A stretch of 64,000 nt of DNA from Sphaerulina vaccinii. Its lineage: Eukaryota > Ascomycota > Dothideomycetes > Mycosphaerellales > Mycosphaerellaceae. Below the pieces are notes generated by a model. That model made no database searches and was not told where the DNA came from. It worked only from the letters and a program-made list of their open reading frames with translations. The stretch spans positions 124,001 through 188,000 of the forward strand of contig JAKUDP010000009.1 of the NCBI GenBank assembly GCA_022570795.1, read 5' to 3'. Each line of letters opens with the position of its first letter. The stretch's first letter is position 1. This document shows, piece after piece, positions 43,084-53,795 of the stretch. The translations under genes and the position numbers were made by a program.

Positions 43084-44451
43084 TCACCGCGTAGCATCCT
43101 CAACAGCCCACTTTACAGCATCCAGCACATTCTCCTTGATAACGTCCGGCTTCTGCTCCTCTTTCCACTGCATCCCCTCCCTCCAAACCCCCGTTTTGAC
43201 CAACACAGAAGTCCACTCACTCCCCTTTGCACTCTGATAACCATTCGCACCAGCAATATCACTTTCCAGATTATCGCCAATCATATAAACTCTCCTCAGG
43301 TTCTTCCCCTCGCAATTCTGCAGCAACCTCTTCTCAGCAAACTCATAAGTCCCCTGACTAGGTTTCCCGATCGTCGTGATCTGCCCTTCTAAAGTAGCTT
43401 TCCCTTCCGTGACGCGATCCCAGAGACCTGTAAGTGCTGCTTGGAAACCTCCTTGTCCGAGTCGAGAAAGGTGATAAGAGGTAGCCCACCAGAGATCAGG
43501 ATTGCTGAAGTAGATGTGTGGTTGTCCATCTTCTAAGAAACCTCCATGTTTCATTTCAGCGTGCTTTCCATTCTTCTCGCTGATAGTCCCAAGATATCCT
43601 TCTTTACTGAGTAACAGATCCAGGATGATCGAACAATCCAATCCCCAGTCTCGAGGGTCGTTATACACAAATACCGCATCAATTTTCAACGCCTCTTTCG
43701 CATTCATATTGGGGTTTCCAGTAGGACTGTATAGCGGCTTCGGCAGCTTCTCCGCAAAGCTCTCATAGTATGGCTTGAACGGCGTGTTGAATGGCCACAG
43801 TTCCGGATAACTCACAACCAAATCCCCCGGGCTCACCACATTCTCAAAGCCATAATGTTCCGCAACCCTCTTGACACCATTCCTCTCACCTCCACAAACC
43901 AACACAGTCCCTTTCTTCAACTCCTCCAACTGACTGAAAGGTGTATGACTCTGGATGATCTGCTTCTCATGCAAGAAGTCTATCCCGAGTTTCTTGTTGA
44001 GATCTGCGATTCGCGCAGCTTCTGTACGACCACCGCCGTTCGTGAGGAGGATGAAAGGGATCTGCTCTTGGTGGAGATATTTGAGTGCTTGAGGGGCGCC
44101 TGGGAGGGGAGCGGAGGAACGGAGGAGAACGCCGTCGATGTCAAAGGCGAAGGCGATGTCTTTCCTCGCTGGCGAGGGGATAGTAGATGATGATGCGGTG
44201 GTTTGGTAGGATCGTCTCGATTGTTGTGGTTGTTGTGTTGGCAGATGTGCCGGTCTCTTATCGGTGTGGTAACATCGTGGTTTCGGTTGGTGTTGGCATT
44301 GCCATTGTATAGGCAGAGTTGTCGTGCTTCTACAATTTGCTGAAGCTCTTGTGAGACTGCGCGTGAGCAGAGGCCGCAGTTTCGTTGATGTTGTCGTAGC
44401 CATCGAGAACATGTCGTTGGGTGAAGGTGTGAGTGGCTTGAAGCTTGACAT
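43084..44451 (-). CDS. HAD-IIA phosphatase, CECR5/YKR070W-like, mitochondrial
   Basis: A 455-residue frame in one exon. After a Ser/Thr/Arg-rich, acid-poor N-terminus of about 90 residues that looks like a mitochondrial presequence, the HAD core begins FAFDIDGVLLRS (nucleophile Asp). It continues with FILLTNGGGRTE (motif II, Thr), a lysine in the GKPSQGTYEFA region (motif III) and MIGDNLESDIAGANG (motif IV acids). The C2-cap layout and length match TIGR01456/CECR5 proteins, including yeast YKR070W. Substrate is not established. The Met at 44412 (MFSMATTT) is an alternative start. Confidence 0.9.
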   Translation of the reverse strand: MSSFKPLTPSPNDMFSMATTTSTKLRPLLTRSLTRASANCRSTTTLPIQWQCQHQPKPRCYHTDKRPAHLPTQQPQQSRRSYQTTASSSTIPSPARKDIAFAFDIDGVLLRSSAPLPGAPQALKYLHQEQIPFILLTNGGGRTEAARIADLNKKLGIDFLHEKQIIQSHTPFSQLEELKKGTVLVCGGERNGVKRVAEHYGFENVVSPGDLVVSYPELWPFNTPFKPYYESFAEKLPKPLYSPTGNPNMNAKEALKIDAVFVYNDPRDWGLDCSIILDLLLSKEGYLGTISEKNGKHAEMKHGGFLEDGQPHIYFSNPDLWWATSYHLSRLGQGGFQAALTGLWDRVTEGKATLEGQITTIGKPSQGTYEFAEKRLLQNCEGKNLRRVYMIGDNLESDIAGANGYQSAKGSEWTSVLVKTGVWREGMQWKEEQKPDVIKENVLDAVKWAVEDATR

Positions 44452-44755
44452 CAGATCGGCGAAGCTTCCTGATATGTATAACGATCACATGAAAGCACGA
44501 TTTAGTTGAGAACATCTCTGCTTGATGGCTTCTGCTGCTATCACTACAGATTCACTGAGCATCAGAGAGATGTAGCAACAGGCACGCTTGCAAAAATATG
44601 ATATAATACAACAGAAGTTCATTTCGTCGCTGGGATAGCCTGTTTTAACTGATCGCTCGAAAGTAGCTCAAGAGAATCCTACCTTATGCTGCCACTCCTC
44701 TCCGCAGTGTGGTCAGTGTGGTGCTCGCTCGGAAGATCGGAAGTACCAAAGGCCC
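44452..44755. other. Intergenic, nothing recognised
   Basis: HAD-gene promoter plus the 3' flank of the SPT16 gene. Confidence 0.5.
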
Positions 44756-47700
44756 CTAGCGCTTTTTGCTCTTAGTCTTCTTCCTAGAATCCTCGTCTTC
44801 GCCACCCTCGCGGTCTTTCCGTGCCGCCTTCTTCTCCAACTCGTCCCAGTCCTCACCCTCGTCCTCATCAGAGACATCCTCTTCTGAAGCCTCCGCACTG
44901 GCATCGTCATCGAAGTCAGATTCATCTTCACTTGACTCAGAGGCAAGATCTTCTTCGGAAGCCTCGAAAGCACTCTCCTCGTCCTCCTCATCTGAACCTT
45001 CATCATCAGATTCCGTCCCGAGGAACGACCAACCACCATCCACAAAGAAAGTGTGAGGGTCCTGGATGACAGTCTTCATGATCGTCGCCCAGTTCAAGTT
45101 CAAAGGACCTTCGCTGAAGGGGATATCGACCGAGTCAAGCCAGTCACGAACCCCGTCGAGTGCTTCCACAGGAACAGTGTTGATGTGTGCTGGAGGTCGA
45201 GTGAAGTCTTTGAACACGACAACCATATCGAACTGCTTCAGTCCGAACTGAACACGTTCCAGGTGCACTACTTCAATGTCGTTCAGTGTGATAACCATAA
45301 AAGGCGGCTCTGTAAGCTGCACCAAGCAGTCCGTCGTAGGCTGGATCATGACAGAGGAACGACTAGGCACACCGTTGAACCCTAGATCGCGGAACGGCAT
45401 GTCGACTGAGATACCTTCGCTCTTTCCGGCATCCGCAATCTTCTCCGCGAACTGCTTGAATTCTTTGTCAAGTTGTGCTCGTCGTCGCTTCTCTTCTTGC
45501 TCGGCCTCAAACTCCTCTTCATCGCCATACCTGTGCTTTCGCTTGCGATTGCCCGTCTCGTCGAACTGCATCTCTGTGGCTTCGCGGTAGAACTGGATGT
45601 CCTTGGTCTTTCTCTTACCGATGATGATCGGGTTGATGAGGTGGACGTGAATGATGACAATCAGCTCGCCTGCGCAAGGCTGGAAGAAGAGGTGCTTGAC
45701 GTTGCCGAAGAGTATGTCGATCTTCGCGTTTCCGAGATGGTTATAGCGCAAACCGTTTTGGTGAATCTCCACTGCACCGCCAATTCGCTTGCTCTCCATC
45801 GCTGGACGCATGTAGATGTTGTCCAGGCGGAACGGTCGACGGTTGCGGATCTCCACCAGCTTGTCTTGCTCAACAACATCCTCCATTTCCTTCTTCTCCT
45901 GCTCTTTGCGTGTGGAAGCCTTCTTCATCTCCGTGATCTGTTCTCGCACATCCTCCATACGATCGGCATCCTTATTGCGGAAAGTCAGAGATCGAATGAA
46001 TTGGGCGCCTGGATCTTCGAAAGGCTGGTCGTCCTTGCGTCCTACACCTTGACCAGGAGACAGAAAGTTGATGCGGAGGTAAGTAAAGCCGGCTTCCGTA
46101 CTCGTCGTTGCGTTCTTGATCGTGTTGATATGGAAAGGCACCGGGCGACCCATAATCGGCAGGATCAGTGAGTAGTTCTTCGCATCAACCAAGATCGTCA
46201 AGTCCTTGACGCGTGGTGGCAGTGACTCCACGCGCTTGTACGACTCAAAACGCTTAAACTTCTTCTCCTGTGTTCCGTTCAAGTTGCCGTGACCTTGCTG
46301 GTATTGCTCAAGCCCATCCGCTTGCTTCTTCTGATGCAGCTCTTTCTGATGCTCTCTGCGTGCCTGTTCCTTCTCCTCATTCTGGGTGGAGCCACCCTGT
46401 GCACGCAGACGCGTCTTTGTAATGTTGGACGAAGCCACTGCGCCAACACGTGAGTCCTTCTTAGGCTTTGGCTTCTTTTCCTCCTCTTCTTGATCGTTAA
46501 AAAAGAAGGATGCGCTCTCCATATCACGCGGCGCCTCTTTGGTGAAATTGTATGCCTCGCCAGTGGATGTGACTCGTACGGTATCGCTCAAGAGGAGGGA
46601 GTAGGTGCCTTCACGCTTCTTGTCCTTTGCGCTTGGGTTCTCGAGGTTAGAGAAGCCGGTAGTAATGGTGAAGGTCATGCCGTCTTTGAGCTGGCGCCCG
46701 TTCTTGGCATTCAAGTTGAGAGTTGGATCCTTGGCCTCAATACCAATTCCCGCTCCTACGCTCTTGACGAAGTGGTCAACCAATTCTGGCTTCTTGGCTT
46801 TGACCATCGCCACTGCCTTGTTGTACACGTCCTTTGCTGCGACGCCATCTCGCAGCTCCTTCAGCACAGTGTCGTGAACGCTGAGAAGGAGCTTGTACAT
46901 GCTCTCCTGTGCCTTGTTGGGCTCCACCAGATATGTACGTGCAAGCTGCGATGCATAAGTCTGGTATCGTAAGCCAAAGGCTGAGATTATGACACCCGGC
47001 TGGTGCATGTTGTTGTCATCGGGCTCAGCCTGCAGCTTGAGGTCGAAATTGCCGCCGCTCTGTACCGTAGGCGATATGCTCCAGTCCAGCTGTTGCGAGT
47101 CGAACTTGCCCACTCCCTTCATGCCGCGGAAGAACTTGTCATCGTCCAGCTTGTTCGCGACCTTGGTTGCGAAAGCCTTGTGTGTGACCTTCTTCTCCTT
47201 GTCCAGAATGTCAGACATAGTCTCGACAAAGTACTCACGCATGAGGTATGCTGACGCGCTGGACGCGTTTCTGATGGACCGCAGCTCATTTTCATCCTTG
47301 ACAGCCATACCAGCAGATAGAGCTGTGCTGATATCAAACTCCTCAACATCTTTGCTGATCTCACTGAACGCAGTCTTCCACTCAGTGACAAATGGACCTC
47401 CCGAGTGATCCTTGGGTAGCGTTCCGACCTTCTTGCCGGCATTCTTGATGGTCTCGTTGATCTTCTCAACCTGTTTGGCGTTCTCCTCGGTGTCCTTGCC
47501 TCGAACGATGATTTCGACAGGTGTCTTCCCGTCCTTGAGCACATCCAGATAAGCCGCCTTCTTCTTCGTGGTGACAATGTACATGGCCTCCAGCGTAATC
47601 ACGAAAAGCGTCGCCGGGAACTCGTAGCCCAGCAGCCAGAATTGGAGACCATTTGCCTTGTGAAAGCCAGCTGCCTCGTCACTCTTTCCCATACACACAA

Positions 47701-47821
47701 CGATGCTGCCGACATCGCCGTAGACATTGTTGCCACTGCGCTTGTCGTTCTTCCAGGCCGTGATCAGCGACGACAGCCGATTGTGGAACTGCGTCTTGTC
47801 GATGCTGACTTCGTCCGCCAT
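44756..47821 (-). CDS. SPT16: FACT complex subunit SPT16
   Basis: A 1021-residue protein in one exon, the expected length for Spt16. The N-terminal domain starts EVSIDKTQFHNRLSSL and has the aminopeptidase-like fold seen in NLQFWLLGYEFPATLF and the pita-bread region (AGIGIEAKDPTLNL). The middle domain includes KNYSLILPIMGRPVPFHI and the PH-like repeats (FNGVPSRSSVMIQPTTDCL, FDMVVVFKDF). The C-terminus is a long acidic tail (EEDEESAFEASEEDL and onward) followed by a basic KKTKSKKR end. With Pob3 it reorganises H2A-H2B and nucleosomes in transcription and replication. ATG 47821 (MADEVSID) is preferred over an in-frame upstream ATG at 48046. Confidence 0.97.
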   Translation of the reverse strand: MADEVSIDKTQFHNRLSSLITAWKNDKRSGNNVYGDVGSIVVCMGKSDEAAGFHKANGLQFWLLGYEFPATLFVITLEAMYIVTTKKKAAYLDVLKDGKTPVEIIVRGKDTEENAKQVEKINETIKNAGKKVGTLPKDHSGGPFVTEWKTAFSEISKDVEEFDISTALSAGMAVKDENELRSIRNASSASAYLMREYFVETMSDILDKEKKVTHKAFATKVANKLDDDKFFRGMKGVGKFDSQQLDWSISPTVQSGGNFDLKLQAEPDDNNMHQPGVIISAFGLRYQTYASQLARTYLVEPNKAQESMYKLLLSVHDTVLKELRDGVAAKDVYNKAVAMVKAKKPELVDHFVKSVGAGIGIEAKDPTLNLNAKNGRQLKDGMTFTITTGFSNLENPSAKDKKREGTYSLLLSDTVRVTSTGEAYNFTKEAPRDMESASFFFNDQEEEEKKPKPKKDSRVGAVASSNITKTRLRAQGGSTQNEEKEQARREHQKELHQKKQADGLEQYQQGHGNLNGTQEKKFKRFESYKRVESLPPRVKDLTILVDAKNYSLILPIMGRPVPFHINTIKNATTSTEAGFTYLRINFLSPGQGVGRKDDQPFEDPGAQFIRSLTFRNKDADRMEDVREQITEMKKASTRKEQEKKEMEDVVEQDKLVEIRNRRPFRLDNIYMRPAMESKRIGGAVEIHQNGLRYNHLGNAKIDILFGNVKHLFFQPCAGELIVIIHVHLINPIIIGKRKTKDIQFYREATEMQFDETGNRKRKHRYGDEEEFEAEQEEKRRRAQLDKEFKQFAEKIADAGKSEGISVDMPFRDLGFNGVPSRSSVMIQPTTDCLVQLTEPPFMVITLNDIEVVHLERVQFGLKQFDMVVVFKDFTRPPAHINTVPVEALDGVRDWLDSVDIPFSEGPLNLNWATIMKTVIQDPHTFFVDGGWSFLGTESDDEGSDEEDEESAFEASEEDLASESSEDESDFDDDASAEASEEDVSDEDEGEDWDELEKKAARKDREGGEDEDSRKKTKSKKR

Positions 47822-49493
47822 CGTCGCGGTTGGTGAAGATACCTGATATGCCGCTGAAGATGGTGATTTGACGAGATCGGCGGTGATGGTGGGAGGGAAA
47901 AGTAGTTGATGCGCGTTTGACAATTGATGAGTTAGAGTCTCGCGACAAGAACGCGACGAGAATTGGAGGAAGCTTGGATCAACAAGTGGCAAGTGCGTTG
48001 TGCGGATGGCTTCCGCGTTCGTTGCTGCCTTCTCTTCACTTTGCACTTTGCACTCCCAGCTTCACGTTCACGTTCACGTCAATCTATTCGGACCTTACTT
48101 ACCACGCTGTCACGAGCTATCACACCCTTCACTCACTTCGAAGTCCTCACGGACGTCTATTACTAGGCTCAAGCCATCACGAAGTCACGCAGCAGACGCG
48201 CTGCGGCAAGACCTCGCCACTAGAAGGCCATCCGGGGTCATATCGATCCATCGCACGTCCATACTTCGCAATGGTTCAGTGCTCAGCATGATGGCAATAC
48301 GGATTTCATGGCCAGTTTGCATCGTGGAACCTCAGCAGGTGCTTGTGAGCGGCGTTCTACTGGCTCCAGCTCAACACGCAGATCTCTGTGGTCTAGCTTA
48401 TCGCAATAGTACGAGACAGTGAGCTTTACGCCTGGAACGCTGCTGTATCCGCTGACAGAAGACGTGCGTTTTCCTTGATGTGAGCTTCGCAACCTAGTTT
48501 CTCTCTCATCAGTGGGAAGCTGCTTGAATGCGAAGGCATCTTGTGGGTTGCGAGCGGTATGACCATTCCGCTAGTCGGGACGTGGGTATCTGTGCTCGGC
48601 ATGCATGTGAGAGCATTTATGTAAAGCCAGATCATAATACCTGGGCTGGACGAGGATCAAGGAGATCAAGGAGAGCTGCCCAAGTTAGGGCTTTCGGCGT
48701 CTTGCTAAGGATGAACACAGATTCTCCGGATTATGACTATAGCACGGTTCAATGACGAGTGAGAGTCACCAACCGGCAATCAAATATTCATGCTTGCGTA
48801 CGAGCTGTGCAGCGTCCAGTCCCGCTGAGACAGACGTGGGATACATCGACTCGTGCCGACTTGGTGGCCGGCACCCTGCGCTCTATCGATCACAGCTGAA
48901 GTACATACCCGCTGTGTCATTGGCCCTCAGAGCAGCAGTTGCATCCCTTCAGCAGTCGTGTCGTCCTCGGCGAACTCGAGGCAGGCTTGCAGTCCACTGC
49001 AGGTGCTAAGTCCTCCGCAGTGACACGTTCCGTCTCGACGCAATCACAAATCGTGTATCCTGAGCATGCAGATATATGTGCACAGGTTGAGAATTCGACT
49101 GGCGGCTCACTGCACTAGTGCCGCCCTTGTGTTGTTGCACATACCAGCGGAGACCGCTACCAGCGCAGTAGTTGCGTGGAGTTTGTTGTGCACCTGCAGA
49201 AGTCGACTTGGCTCGAGTGAAGGCTCATCGCACTATCAGCTCTCCTCTATGTTGCGCATGCATACGGGTGATTGCAGCTTCACGATCAGCTGAATGTCAA
49301 TGGATGGCTCCATCGACGCCAACACATTCGCTTGGGGCACAGCTCTTGGAGCTCCTGCAGGAAGCCGCCCACACTTGGTACGACGAGGCTGACCGGTCAG
49401 AAGTCACGTCACTCAGCCTGATGCTCTACATCTACGCTCGACAACCGTCCTCCGCTCTTACAATACACCGTACACAAGCCACAAACGTCAACC
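47822..49493. other. Intergenic, nothing recognised
   Basis: A 1.7-kb spacer between divergent genes. Only overlapping short frames and no repeats or RNA genes are apparent. Confidence 0.45.
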
Positions 49494-51392
49494 ATGGCCG
49501 AGAACTTTACTGTCGTGGGCCTAGCGCTCGAAGTCGCAGATCTGGGCACATCACTGCTGAAGGCGATTAAAAGGCACTCCAAGACTTTCGCTGCATCGCG
49601 CCATCATGACAGCCTTCCCACAGAACACCGAGCAGTCAAGGACTACATCGAAGTGGTAGACGCTTCCAGTACCGAAGTCCTATCTACCACAGAGGTGCTC
49701 AAGTTGGCTGCAATTCAGCTAAATGTTGAGGAGCTTGGACAATGGTCGTCCAATGGAGGCATGAAAACTGCTTCACGAGCTCTGGAGCTGTCCAAAAGCA
49801 CCTTCAATGCCATTCGTGAGCAGTTTCTGCTGAGTGCGGACCAGGTCATTGGCAGCACGTCGTACCTCATAGCAGGGAGATGCGACGATGCGGCTGACAA
49901 ACTTGCATCGTACAACAAAGACTTGGAGCGAGCCAGGACCTCTCTACTTCTTATGCTTGCTGTCTTGAAGCTGAAACGCGACACTTCTTCAAGGTATGAT
50001 GATGCTACTACCAGTAATGCGACCTGGACACTGACAAGACACAGTGATGATACTCTAGTGAAGCTGCAACGGCTACAGGTCCAGAATCTGGCAGCACAGA
50101 TGCAAGCTATTGGTCTAGGCGATCTGGAGAGTGCTGATGGCTCTGACTCTGAGGCAGACTCTGTTCAGAGCAAAAGCGATGTGACCTCTATTGCTGAAGG
50201 TATGGCTACTTTCATGCAGCACACCCCTGGAACAACGCCAACCGCTCCTGAGCCTGGCTCTCTGGAGGCGAAGACTCGGAGCGAACGTGACAAAGATCTT
50301 GCAGCGTGCTCCTGGACCCTCCCAGCCCAGCATCGCAGAAGCCGACGAGCAGGATCCGTCATATCAATAGCGTCCTCTTCGGCATCGTCAGACTCCTCGC
50401 AGAGTACGTTCCTAGGCTCCACAGCACAATCCACGCAGATGGTGGACTCAGGCGAGGTCGACACTCTCCTACTTCAGGCCGCACATAGTGCAAGCAGCCT
50501 TGCTGCCGAGCTTGCCACAGAGACTCACTCCTGGCACAAGTCTCATCGTCTGAACTCCAACGCTATTCGAGGCTCACTAGAAATGGTCAAGAGCCGTGTC
50601 GAAGGCCTCCTGGGAACCTTTGAGCAATGCAAGGGTACAACTTACCTGATTCCGGTTTCGCTTCTCGGCCCGACAGTCATCACTGACATTGTTGATTGTG
50701 TTCCAAGCAATGTGAGAGATCCGTCGCCTGGCATCAAAGACCGACACAAGTCATCGAAGAAGTACAAGACAAAGCGCTCCAGCAAATCGAAGAAGACCAA
50801 GAAGACAATCGATCAAGCTTACCACGAGCCTTTGCTCTTTCCTGGAGACAGGATGCCACCACCGGCCCCACCAGGCATGATGATGCCACCGCCGCCTCCA
50901 CCAGGTATGATGATGCCTCCACCACCTCCTTCAGGGATGAGCACCGATCCATTCTACGCAGGTGGGTGGGACCTGCCGCCAGATGTGCCATTCAGCAAGG
51001 CAGCGAAGAAGTCGAAGAAGATCGCACCGAAAATTGACCTACCAGTGCCATTACCGCCTCCTGCTCCTTCCATGGGCTTCGGAGACCCCTTCGCTGGTAT
51101 GAGCATCCCCGCCGACACCCTCGACAAAGCTGCTGCTCCAGCAGCTCCAGGTCTGAACGACCCTTTCGCTAACTTTGGCATTGGGCCCATGTGGCTTCCA
51201 AAGCACAAGAAGAAGTCGCGAAAGGCCAAGGTTACATCTGTCAAGGATGATGACTCCGAGGACGAGCGGGTGAGCAGTGACTCTGACACATCCTGCTATC
51301 GTCCTGCGAAGAAGGAAGACGTCGTTGCTGAGCTTCTTGGTGAGTGGACGAAGGATGATGGTGGTGATACTACTAGTGGCGAGGATGTATAA
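49494..51392 (+). CDS. Fungal_N-like helical protein with proline-rich repeats
   Basis: A 632-residue frame in one exon. The N-terminal 190 residues (FTVVGLALEVADLGTSLLKAI and following helices, with YNKDLERARTSLLLMLAVLKL) resemble the helical N-terminal domain of fungal STAND/NLR-like and ankyrin proteins. No NACHT or repeat domain follows. Instead come Ser-rich linkers, a second helical segment (LLLQAAHSASSLAAELA), a Lys-rich patch, three copies of a PPPPPxGMM repeat, and an acidic tail (DDDSEDERVSSDSD). Function is unknown; a signalling or scaffold role is only inference. The fold call is by eye and needs a profile search. Confidence 0.65.
   Translation: MAENFTVVGLALEVADLGTSLLKAIKRHSKTFAASRHHDSLPTEHRAVKDYIEVVDASSTEVLSTTEVLKLAAIQLNVEELGQWSSNGGMKTASRALELSKSTFNAIREQFLLSADQVIGSTSYLIAGRCDDAADKLASYNKDLERARTSLLLMLAVLKLKRDTSSRYDDATTSNATWTLTRHSDDTLVKLQRLQVQNLAAQMQAIGLGDLESADGSDSEADSVQSKSDVTSIAEGMATFMQHTPGTTPTAPEPGSLEAKTRSERDKDLAACSWTLPAQHRRSRRAGSVISIASSSASSDSSQSTFLGSTAQSTQMVDSGEVDTLLLQAAHSASSLAAELATETHSWHKSHRLNSNAIRGSLEMVKSRVEGLLGTFEQCKGTTYLIPVSLLGPTVITDIVDCVPSNVRDPSPGIKDRHKSSKKYKTKRSSKSKKTKKTIDQAYHEPLLFPGDRMPPPAPPGMMMPPPPPPGMMMPPPPPSGMSTDPFYAGGWDLPPDVPFSKAAKKSKKIAPKIDLPVPLPPPAPSMGFGDPFAGMSIPADTLDKAAAPAAPGLNDPFANFGIGPMWLPKHKKKSRKAKVTSVKDDDSEDERVSSDSDTSCYRPAKKEDVVAELLGEWTKDDGGDTTSGEDV
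50853..50942 (+). repeat. Three 30-bp units encoding MPPPPPPGMM repeats
   Basis: Three in-frame units each begin ATGCC(A/T)CC and end GGNATGA(T/G)G or similar, within the coding region at 49494-51392. They expand the proline-rich tract. Confidence 0.85.
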
Positions 51393-51734
51393 TTGAGCAA
51401 GCATGGCGCCCAACGGCTGGAGAGAAAGGATACGAGTACTAAAAGGTGCTAGACTGCGTTCGGCACTCAGAATGAAAGGAAAGGCTGGAGGGAATCCTGT
51501 AATATATGCATCTCGGTAGTCTAATAATGAATCTCAAAAGACAAGTCTGCTCTCAATGTATCCCACTACTCAAGCGACCATCCAGGCTTTTCACTCCAAG
51601 GCTCGAGGAAAATCAAGATTGCTGGCACACTCTGTCTTTGCCTTCGGCCTCTTAGTGTGTTCCAGATTTCAGAGAGCTTTGCCAATACTAGGTCGAGAGA
51701 GTAGTCCTCTCTGCTCTCAAATATTCGTCCATTA

Positions 51735-52400
51735 CTACCTACAGGTCGCCTCTGCTGTCGTAGTCACTTCTGCTTGTTGTGAGATGCCGGCAACGTTCAA
51801 TTTGCTCGATGCCGATGTGGGACTTCGCATCGCCTCCATAAGTCTATCCCTCAGCACTGCAGTATCAGGTGTACTGTTGCAACCCTTTCGCCTAGACTTC
51901 CTCACAGTCTCCTTGACAACAAGCTTCAACATCTGGTTATGATCCTTTTTCTGCGTTCCCGGCGATAGTCCAACACATCCCGCAACGTGTGGTCGTTCTT
52001 TCAATCTGCGAGATTGTCTGGTAGAAGTCGGCTTCGTTATTTCCACTTTCAGTGCTTGACTTCGTGACTCCTTGCTATTCCTGATAAGTGGCCTAGCCTT
52101 TGCGATCATGGGGGTGACTTCGATGTTGATTTGAGTGGACGGAGTGCGGAAGTTTTTGGTAGCTCTCGCTCGAGTCCTCGTCTGCTTCTTGCCAATCGAC
52201 ATCTGTGGCTTGATCACTGTCGTCGAGACCTTGGTCTGTGAAGTCTTGACGCTGTTCGTTGCGTCGTTCTTATCCTTCGTAGAGAAGACAGTCTTCCGCC
52301 ATGTAGGAGTCTTGAAGGTAATACATGCCTCTGCTTCCAGCAATCGACGGCTTTTCTGCACAATTCCTGACTTCGATCGTGTCGCTTGCTGTGGGGCCAT
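51735..52400 (-). CDS. Basic Lys/Arg/Thr-rich orphan protein
   Basis: A 221-codon open frame from ATG 52400 (MAPQQATRSKSG). The protein is strongly basic (RRLLEAEACITFKTPTWRK, KKQTRTRARATKNFRTPSTQ, KETVRKSRRKG) and largely disordered. SRRLKERPHVAG and DRLMEAMRSPT are the more structured parts. The charge suggests a nucleic-acid-binding or nuclear protein, but no domain is recognised. The uninterrupted frame and even amino-acid use argue for a real gene. Confidence 0.5.
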   Translation of the reverse strand: MAPQQATRSKSGIVQKSRRLLEAEACITFKTPTWRKTVFSTKDKNDATNSVKTSQTKVSTTVIKPQMSIGKKQTRTRARATKNFRTPSTQINIEVTPMIAKARPLIRNSKESRSQALKVEITKPTSTRQSRRLKERPHVAGCVGLSPGTQKKDHNQMLKLVVKETVRKSRRKGCNSTPDTAVLRDRLMEAMRSPTSASSKLNVAGISQQAEVTTTAEATCR

Positions 52401-52592
52401 GTTGCCTAGTGATTGCTGTCTCCATCGTCGTGAGCCATACCACTAGTAGCACCTGAAAATGCAGCTTGGACTCCTTTGTTCAGCGAGAGTGTATGCAGAT
52501 GTAGCTGCGTCCGGTGTAAGCATGCATGAACAAAGCCTTTGTGCGCACGCTCTGGAATGTGAAAATAAGTATGCTGGCGTTCGATAGCTGAT

Positions 52593-53795
52593 CTACTTGT
52601 TCTTATCTCCGCCGCGTTGCATGAACGGGCTGTTCGACAGCCTTTCCCAATCATGCATCATCTCTGTATTCATCTTGCTGACTTTGACTTCTTCGCCTGC
52701 TCGTGCAATCATCTCTGCTTCGTAGTCCAGTAGAGCATCTTTCTGCGTTCTCCCACCTGGAGAGTTCTGGACTGCAGCCAGAAGTTCAGTCAACTTCACC
52801 GCATCTGCGATACCATGATTCAAACCTTGTCCTCGATGGAAAGACATCGCATGTGCTGCATCTCCTGTCAGCGCCACTTTGCCATTCCAAGCTTGATCAG
52901 GCAAAGGGATCGGGTCCCAGATTGAGATCCTGTTCACAGGAATAGCGGAGTCGTCTGGAATTTTCGTCCAAGCAGTCTTGAAAGGTTCGCCGAAGTCTAC
53001 AGCAGCTGCTTCCGCTTTCAGCTTCCGTAGACCGGGCTCCTGCATCGCTATGCTCTCCAGCTTCCACGTCCACTGCAGCTGAAAGGTCCAATCTTCAGGT
53101 CTATTGGGATCAGGAACGTCCTGAACTGAGATCCAGAGCCAGTAGCCTCGTGGGTGTGCACCAATGGTCATGATCGGGCTTAGTGACTTTCTGATGAAGC
53201 GTGCTACCTCAGCGTCGTGGTAGCAAACCGATGTGTTGACACCTCCATATGGTACTCGATGAGCCGTGCCTTCGATAGAGTCGGAGAATGCAAGAGCTCG
53301 CACAGTTGATCGTGCGCCATCTGCGCCTATGATGAGGTTACCATGTGCAACGCGGTCGTCTCCAAAGCTGACACGCATAGCACTGTTTGACAACTTCTCC
53401 ATACTAGTCAAGCGAGCGCCATATTGAATGTTGAGACCTTCAGCACACAAAGCCCGGAACTTGCTTCTTGATACACGAAGCATCTTTACCAATGGTACCT
53501 TCTTGATTAGTTCTCCGGTTGCCACATTATACACAGGCATAGCATTGCCTTCATAGGGACAGATGTAGTGTGGGTCGACAGAGGCTTCTTGCAGGCGATT
53601 GAGTAGGTCTTCTGGGAGTAGCTTCGCGAGAAGTGGCAATGCCCACTGGATTGACATGCCCCATTCTCGTTGATTGCGAAGCTCAGTTGCGGAAGCCTCG
53701 GCTTCGTAGATCTTGAAGGGAATGCCATTCTTCTTAAACCCTTGAGCGAGAAGAAGGCCAGAAATACCAGCGCCGATGATGATTATATGCGACAT
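52593..53795 (-). CDS. FAD-dependent monooxygenase (PHBH-type)
   Basis: A 400-residue frame in one exon. The N-terminal dinucleotide motif IIIIGAGISGLLLAQGF (GxGxxG) is followed by the ADP-ribose acid YEAEAS. GADGARSTVR (DG motif) is near residue 155, and the FAD-binding GDAAHAMSFHRGQGLNHGI is near 310-330. This is the group A flavoprotein hydroxylase layout used for salicylate, phenols and secondary metabolites. No signal peptide is present. The substrate cannot be read. No biosynthetic gene cluster surrounds it. Confidence 0.92.
   Translation of the reverse strand: MSHIIIIGAGISGLLLAQGFKKNGIPFKIYEAEASATELRNQREWGMSIQWALPLLAKLLPEDLLNRLQEASVDPHYICPYEGNAMPVYNVATGELIKKVPLVKMLRVSRSKFRALCAEGLNIQYGARLTSMEKLSNSAMRVSFGDDRVAHGNLIIGADGARSTVRALAFSDSIEGTAHRVPYGGVNTSVCYHDAEVARFIRKSLSPIMTIGAHPRGYWLWISVQDVPDPNRPEDWTFQLQWTWKLESIAMQEPGLRKLKAEAAAVDFGEPFKTAWTKIPDDSAIPVNRISIWDPIPLPDQAWNGKVALTGDAAHAMSFHRGQGLNHGIADAVKLTELLAAVQNSPGGRTQKDALLDYEAEMIARAGEEVKVSKMNTEMMHDWERLSNSPFMQRGGDKNK

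Noticed and set aside
45473..46171. 232-codon plus-strand frame and other long plus-strand frames across 44.7-47.8 kb
   Set aside because: They are antisense shadows of the conserved SPT16 gene and show no domain.
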